Shown here one piece after another: positions 61,946-64,000 of a stretch of DNA of 64,000 nt (positions within the stretch are counted from its first letter, which is position 1; every line of letters begins with the position of its first letter). The stretch is from the NCBI RefSeq assembly GCF_000214665.1, contig NC_015572.1, positions 3,658,001 through 3,722,000 on the forward strand, written 5' to 3'. The translations under genes were made by a program, and so were the position numbers. This stretch comes from Methylomonas methanica MC09 (GTDB taxonomy: Bacteria; Pseudomonadota; Gammaproteobacteria; Methylococcales; Methylomonadaceae). Below the pieces are notes generated by a model. The model made no database searches, had not been told where the DNA came from, and saw nothing but the letters and a program-made list of their open reading frames with translations.

Positions 61946-64000
61946 CTAGGGTTCCAGATTCCCCACCCGCCACAGAGCCAGCCGAAAGAAGCCGCCTAAA
62001 TCGCGGTGGCCGACGATGTAATCGGCATCCGCAAAGGTCGTGCCCAGTACCGCACCGTCTATTTTGGTCGGCACGGCCCGGTCCGGACCGGCGGCCAGCC
62101 CGCTAACGTCCAATTCCACGCAACTATTTTGCGTCAGGAATCCGGGGTCTGCCAAAGTACGCCAGGAGCAAACTTGTACAGTGCCCTGCACTATCGGCAG
62201 ATGAATACTGGCGGTCGTTAAGTCGCCGACGCCGTCCAAGGCAAAGTCCGCCGTACTGCCCAGGTTGACGCCGCTGCCTCTTTTATCCGGCGTAAATTGC
62301 GACTGGAAGCCGAAGTCCCACAAGCGCGCGGCGTCGCCCCAACGATTTCCGGAGTCCTGAATGCCGACGATCAAGGGGCGATCCAGCCGATACGATTCGG
62401 CAATCAGGCAGCCGCTGTCAATACAAAACGGCCCGTTCATGGCAGTGGTATAAGCATTAATGGGGAACCCGCCGTTTCCCCCTTTCCAGCCGTTCATGCC
62501 CGGGTAACCGCCGTCGTTGAACTTATCGATGCTCCAGCATTTTTCCGCACCGAGCGGGTCGCTACCGCAGCCGTAGAAAAATGTTGATTTAGCAAACTCA
62601 GTGAATAACGGAATATCCCGGGCAAAGCGCCATAGTTTGATTTGATCTTCCGGTGTCGAAGTACCGCCACCACCAGGGCCGCCGAAAGGTTCATCAGGTA
62701 CCCAATAGGTCGTATCGAACATTCCGAGCTCAGTGGCCCGTATATTCATGCGACCGATGAAGTCTTCCAGCGAGCCGCCGCTTTGTTTGGCGACATGTTC
62801 TGCGATGGCTGCCGCCGCATCATTACCCGAGGTCAGCATCATGCCTTGCAACAGCAGCTCCAGGGTTTGGGTTTCCCCGGGAACCAAGCCCTCTCCTTCC
62901 GGCCCGCCGACTCTGCTACCCCCTACATTACCCGCACCCTCGCTGACTTCGACAACATCGGTAAGGGCAACTTGCCCATCGTTGACGGCTTCCACCGCCA
63001 GCAGCAATACCATGACTTTGGTGACGCTCGCCATCTGCACTTCGGTCAATTCGCCGGCTGCGGTTTGGGTAAACAATTCGCCATCGTTCAGATTGAAGTC
63101 CCCCACCTTGTCGTCCGCCAACATGGCCCGGACATTGGGCGGTGCATCGTTCGGCGAGGTCAGGCCGGGGGCATAGTCCAACGTCACGCCCAGCGAGTCC
63201 GGCGTCTGGTCCAATTGACTGTGACTGATCAGGTAAGGCTGCTGGATTGAACCAAAATCGTAGACGTTATTGCGGGTTTCCCAAACATAGAGTCTTAGAT
63301 CGTCCCGGTCCGCCAGCGCCGAGTCGTGGTAAAAAACCGGCGTCACAAAATCGTCCGTGAGCAAGGGCAGATTTAACGCGGCGTCGGCAAACGCGACACT
63401 TGATCCGGTGCCGCGTAAATTCAGTCCGGACACCATGGAACCGGCCGATACAGGATTGCCGAGATTGTCTACTCGCCAATAGTGGTTGGCTAAACGGCCC
63501 TGGTCATTTTGATAACTGACCACAAACAGTCCATCCTTTAAATGCGAAACGCTCAGCTCGGTATCGGCGCTCGGTTCGCCGAAGTCGTTGCTGTCGTAAC
63601 GTCCATAGACCTCGCCGTTATTCCTGTCAATCAGCCAAGTCACAAAACGCAGCTTGCCGCGGTCCGTGCGAATCGGCGTCGCCACTTGGTAATTGCCGTT
63701 ATCCAGTACACGCTGTGTAATCGCATACGCTTCTACACGTACTTTGGCATTCTCACCATAGCCACGGCCGCTAAAATAAGTGAAAGAACCGTCGCCCGCT
63801 ATTTGCCAAGTACGTAGCCACAAGTTATCGCCGGAGCGCAGAGCGGCAACAAAAGGATCCACCGTAAGGTCAGGCGATAGGTCTCCCGAAAGCGGCAGCA
63901 GTTTTATGTCAAACCCGGCAAAACTGTCGGATGCCTTCATAAAAACGGGGGCGTGTGTGGCAGCATCCAACGTAAAGCTATATAACTTGGCACCGGCACC
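61946..64000 (-). CDS. Serine D,D-carboxypeptidase-like protein, 5' end beyond the window
   Basis: The frame remains open to the right edge, so the N-terminus is missing. The visible ~684 residues have a beta-rich N-terminal region (about the first 280 residues, with repeated W-R and Y-x-R-Y segments like a propeller). A PBP5-type serine peptidase follows, with ASVTKVM (SxxK), TSGNDAAAA (SxN) and a K-G-G-N stretch (NGWKGGNGG) in the KTG position. Such enzymes trim the terminal D-alanine from peptidoglycan. The propeller fusion and the altered KTG motif are unusual; activity is not certain. Confidence 0.75.
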   Translation of the reverse strand, partial: GAGAKLYSFTLDAATHAPVFMKASDSFAGFDIKLLPLSGDLSPDLTVDPFVAALRSGDNLWLRTWQIAGDGSFTYFSGRGYGENAKVRVEAYAITQRVLDNGNYQVATPIRTDRGKLRFVTWLIDRNNGEVYGRYDSNDFGEPSADTELSVSHLKDGLFVVSYQNDQGRLANHYWRVDNLGNPVSAGSMVSGLNLRGTGSSVAFADAALNLPLLTDDFVTPVFYHDSALADRDDLRLYVWETRNNVYDFGSIQQPYLISHSQLDQTPDSLGVTLDYAPGLTSPNDAPPNVRAMLADDKVGDFNLNDGELFTQTAAGELTEVQMASVTKVMVLLLAVEAVNDGQVALTDVVEVSEGAGNVGGSRVGGPEGEGLVPGETQTLELLLQGMMLTSGNDAAAAIAEHVAKQSGGSLEDFIGRMNIRATELGMFDTTYWVPDEPFGGPGGGGTSTPEDQIKLWRFARDIPLFTEFAKSTFFYGCGSDPLGAEKCWSIDKFNDGGYPGMNGWKGGNGGFPINAYTTAMNGPFCIDSGCLIAESYRLDRPLIVGIQDSGNRWGDAARLWDFGFQSQFTPDKRGSGVNLGSTADFALDGVGDLTTASIHLPIVQGTVQVCSWRTLADPGFLTQNSCVELDVSGLAAGPDRAVPTKIDGAVLGTTFADADYIVGHRDLGGFFRLALWRVGNLEP

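Overview
The window looks like a contiguous piece of a gammaproteobacterial chromosome. The gene order radC / coaBC-dut-algC-argB, yffB-dapE, rplU-rpmA-obgE-proB and metG-rnfB follows gammaproteobacterial (Pseudomonas-like) synteny. The mix of genes (long membrane-anchored AlgC, soluble RnfB after metG, lexA-imuA-imuB-dnaE2, TonB/ExbBD) would suit a Methylomonas/Methylobacter-type methanotroph. No methane-oxidation or 16S gene is present, so the genus is inference only.

Layout. 0.1-14.7 kb is housekeeping: lysine, CoA, nucleotide, arginine and proline synthesis, MurJ, S20, an L,D-transpeptidase and Mrp. 14.8-16.7 kb holds a HipA-family kinase toxin (YjjJ) preceded by a perfect inverted repeat. 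17.1-26.2 kb is housekeeping again: proB, obgE, L27, L21, a TPP-riboswitch-controlled thiC, metG, rnfB and tRNA-Arg(CCG). 26.4-33.0 kb is a five-gene minus-strand operon: FHA-FHA-ABC transporter, Ser/Thr kinase, vWA protein, glycine-zipper lipoprotein, M48 protease. 33.0-37.5 kb is accessory sequence with small membrane ORFs, a possible FNR-controlled small RNA, a HicA-like protein, DUF1993, DUF2956 and a small cytochrome c.

37.5-42.8 kb is a likely defence locus. A Phd/PIN toxin-antitoxin pair is followed 47 bp later by a 1521-residue protein with an N-terminal PD-(D/E)XK-like nuclease, a STAND/NACHT-like P-loop ATPase and a long helical C-terminus, the layout of Avs-type phage sensors. 42.9-48.8 kb is a complete SOS mutagenesis cassette (lexA-imuA-imuB-dnaE2). 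48.9-53.0 kb encodes a CUT1-type sugar ABC importer. 53.3-57.4 kb has a membrane protein, a DUF3857/transglutaminase protein and a phosphopantetheinyl transferase. 57.4-58.9 kb contains a gene remnant and a ParDE pair between two related short repeats. 59.1-61.9 kb is an iron-uptake energising cluster with a Fur box, two small unknown ORFs, TonB, ExbB and ExbD. A large D,D-carboxypeptidase-like protein runs off the right edge.

The two systems that most deserve attention are the nuclease-STAND protein beside the PIN module and the FHA-ABC/kinase/vWA/lipoprotein/protease operon. The latter has the same component types as the threonine-phosphorylation pathway of type VI secretion, but no secretion genes lie nearby.
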